A stretch of 64,000 bases of DNA, taken from positions 21,403 to 85,402 of the forward strand of contig JAQUQE010000007.1 in assembly GCA_028716225.1 (NCBI GenBank). The letters are read 5' to 3'. This document shows, piece after piece, positions 63,730-64,000 of this stretch. Each line of letters begins with the position of its first letter. Position 1 is the first letter of the stretch. The DNA is from Dehalococcoidales bacterium (GTDB lineage Bacteria > Chloroflexota > Dehalococcoidia > Dehalococcoidales > UBA5760). Below the pieces are notes generated by a model. The model saw only the letters and a list, made by a program, of their open reading frames with translations. It did not search any database and was not told the origin of the DNA. A program made the position numbers and the translations under genes.

Positions 63730-64000
63730 ATGATGTTAAAAGGAGGCTACTGGGGTAAAATCCTATTCGTAGATTTGTCTCGTGGTGAAACAAGCACTGG
63801 TGTGTTTGATAATAGCTTCGCTAGAAAATACCTGGGAGGAGTCGGCCTAGCGTCTAGGATAATCTACGGAAAGGTAACCAAGAACACCAATCCGCTCGGA
63901 CCGGGTAACGTGCTTGTGTTTGCCGTTGGGCCGTATCAAGCAGCGAATGTTGCTGGGTCTGGAAAGTGCAGTGCTTCAGCTAAGTCGCCACTAACGGGGT
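63730..64000 (+). CDS. aldehyde ferredoxin oxidoreductase (3' end outside window)
   Basis: The first 90 codons give KGGYWGKILFVDLSRGE, YLGGVGLASRIIYG and FAVGPYQAANVAGSGKCSASAKSP, the AOR N-terminal domain that binds the tungstopterin. AAAGGAG lies 7 bases before ATG 63730. AORs oxidise aldehydes to acids with ferredoxin. Cut by the window end; the cluster-binding part cannot be checked. Confidence 0.88.
   Translation, partial: MMLKGGYWGKILFVDLSRGETSTGVFDNSFARKYLGGVGLASRIIYGKVTKNTNPLGPGNVLVFAVGPYQAANVAGSGKCSASAKSPLTG

Noticed and set aside
1..64000. CRISPR arrays, rRNA genes
   Set aside because: No regularly spaced direct repeats and no rRNA-like sequence seen.

Overview
The window reads as a chromosomal segment of an uncultured Dehalococcoidia-type Chloroflexota. 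This is an inference from gene content: citramalate-based branched-chain amino acid synthesis (leuB-cimA), a division cluster cut down to mraZ-rsmH-ftsA-ftsZ with no mur, ftsI or ftsW genes (as expected of wall-less Dehalococcoidia), a DUF5679 zinc ribbon beside secDF, a VLRF1-like release factor and an aldehyde:ferredoxin oxidoreductase. The core genes are visibly G+C-rich; the mobile and accessory parts are AT-rich.

Layout. 1-9 kb: leuB (cut by the window edge), cimA, a large cell-surface protein, a ferredoxin-like protein, a lone PAS domain and a trkA-trkH potassium uptake pair. 9.4-16.1 kb: a compact integrated element in the 3' end of tRNA-Gly(CCC), bounded by 24-bp repeats. It carries an XRE regulator, zinc-ribbon proteins, an HTH protein, a RepA-like ATPase, membrane and lipoprotein genes, and a tyrosine integrase. 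16.4-33.5 kb: core genes, namely a sugar nucleotidyltransferase, a LysE exporter, a deacetylase, a long minus-strand run (mogA-trmD-rplS-priA-cca-secD-secF-DUF5679), then the divergent mraZ-rsmH-ftsA-ftsZ. 33.6-38.1 kb: a three-gene ABC exporter operon and a sodium:solute symporter.

From tRNA-Val(GAC) at 38.18 kb to the end the window is mostly accessory. A large serine recombinase abuts the tRNA and takes its stop codon from it. It is followed by an HTH protein, a small reading frame, a tyrosine recombinase with an inserted zinc ribbon, a coiled-coil HTH protein, a TPR protein, a YprB-like nuclease homologue lacking catalytic acids and a VLRF1-like protein. Around 46.7-52.5 kb lie a decayed surface gene, a saccharopine dehydrogenase-like gene, decayed IS481-family transposases and a LuxR-type regulator with an altered receiver domain; part of this is framed by a 125-bp inverted repeat. 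From 52.7 kb a livKHMGF amino-acid importer is followed by an aminotransferase, an amidohydrolase, an EthD-like protein, a short-chain dehydrogenase, an alanine racemase and an AOR cut by the window edge. This set looks like an uptake and catabolism island for an amino-acid-like compound.

The two strongest candidates for undescribed biology are the tRNA-Gly element and an orphan transcription unit. In the element, attP overlaps the 3' end of the XRE gene and the 5' end of the integrase, so excision and integration should rewrite both. The orphan unit at 18.70-19.02 kb has a promoter, a perfect ribosome binding site, a 14-residue reading frame, a structured body and an intrinsic terminator, but no protein gene.
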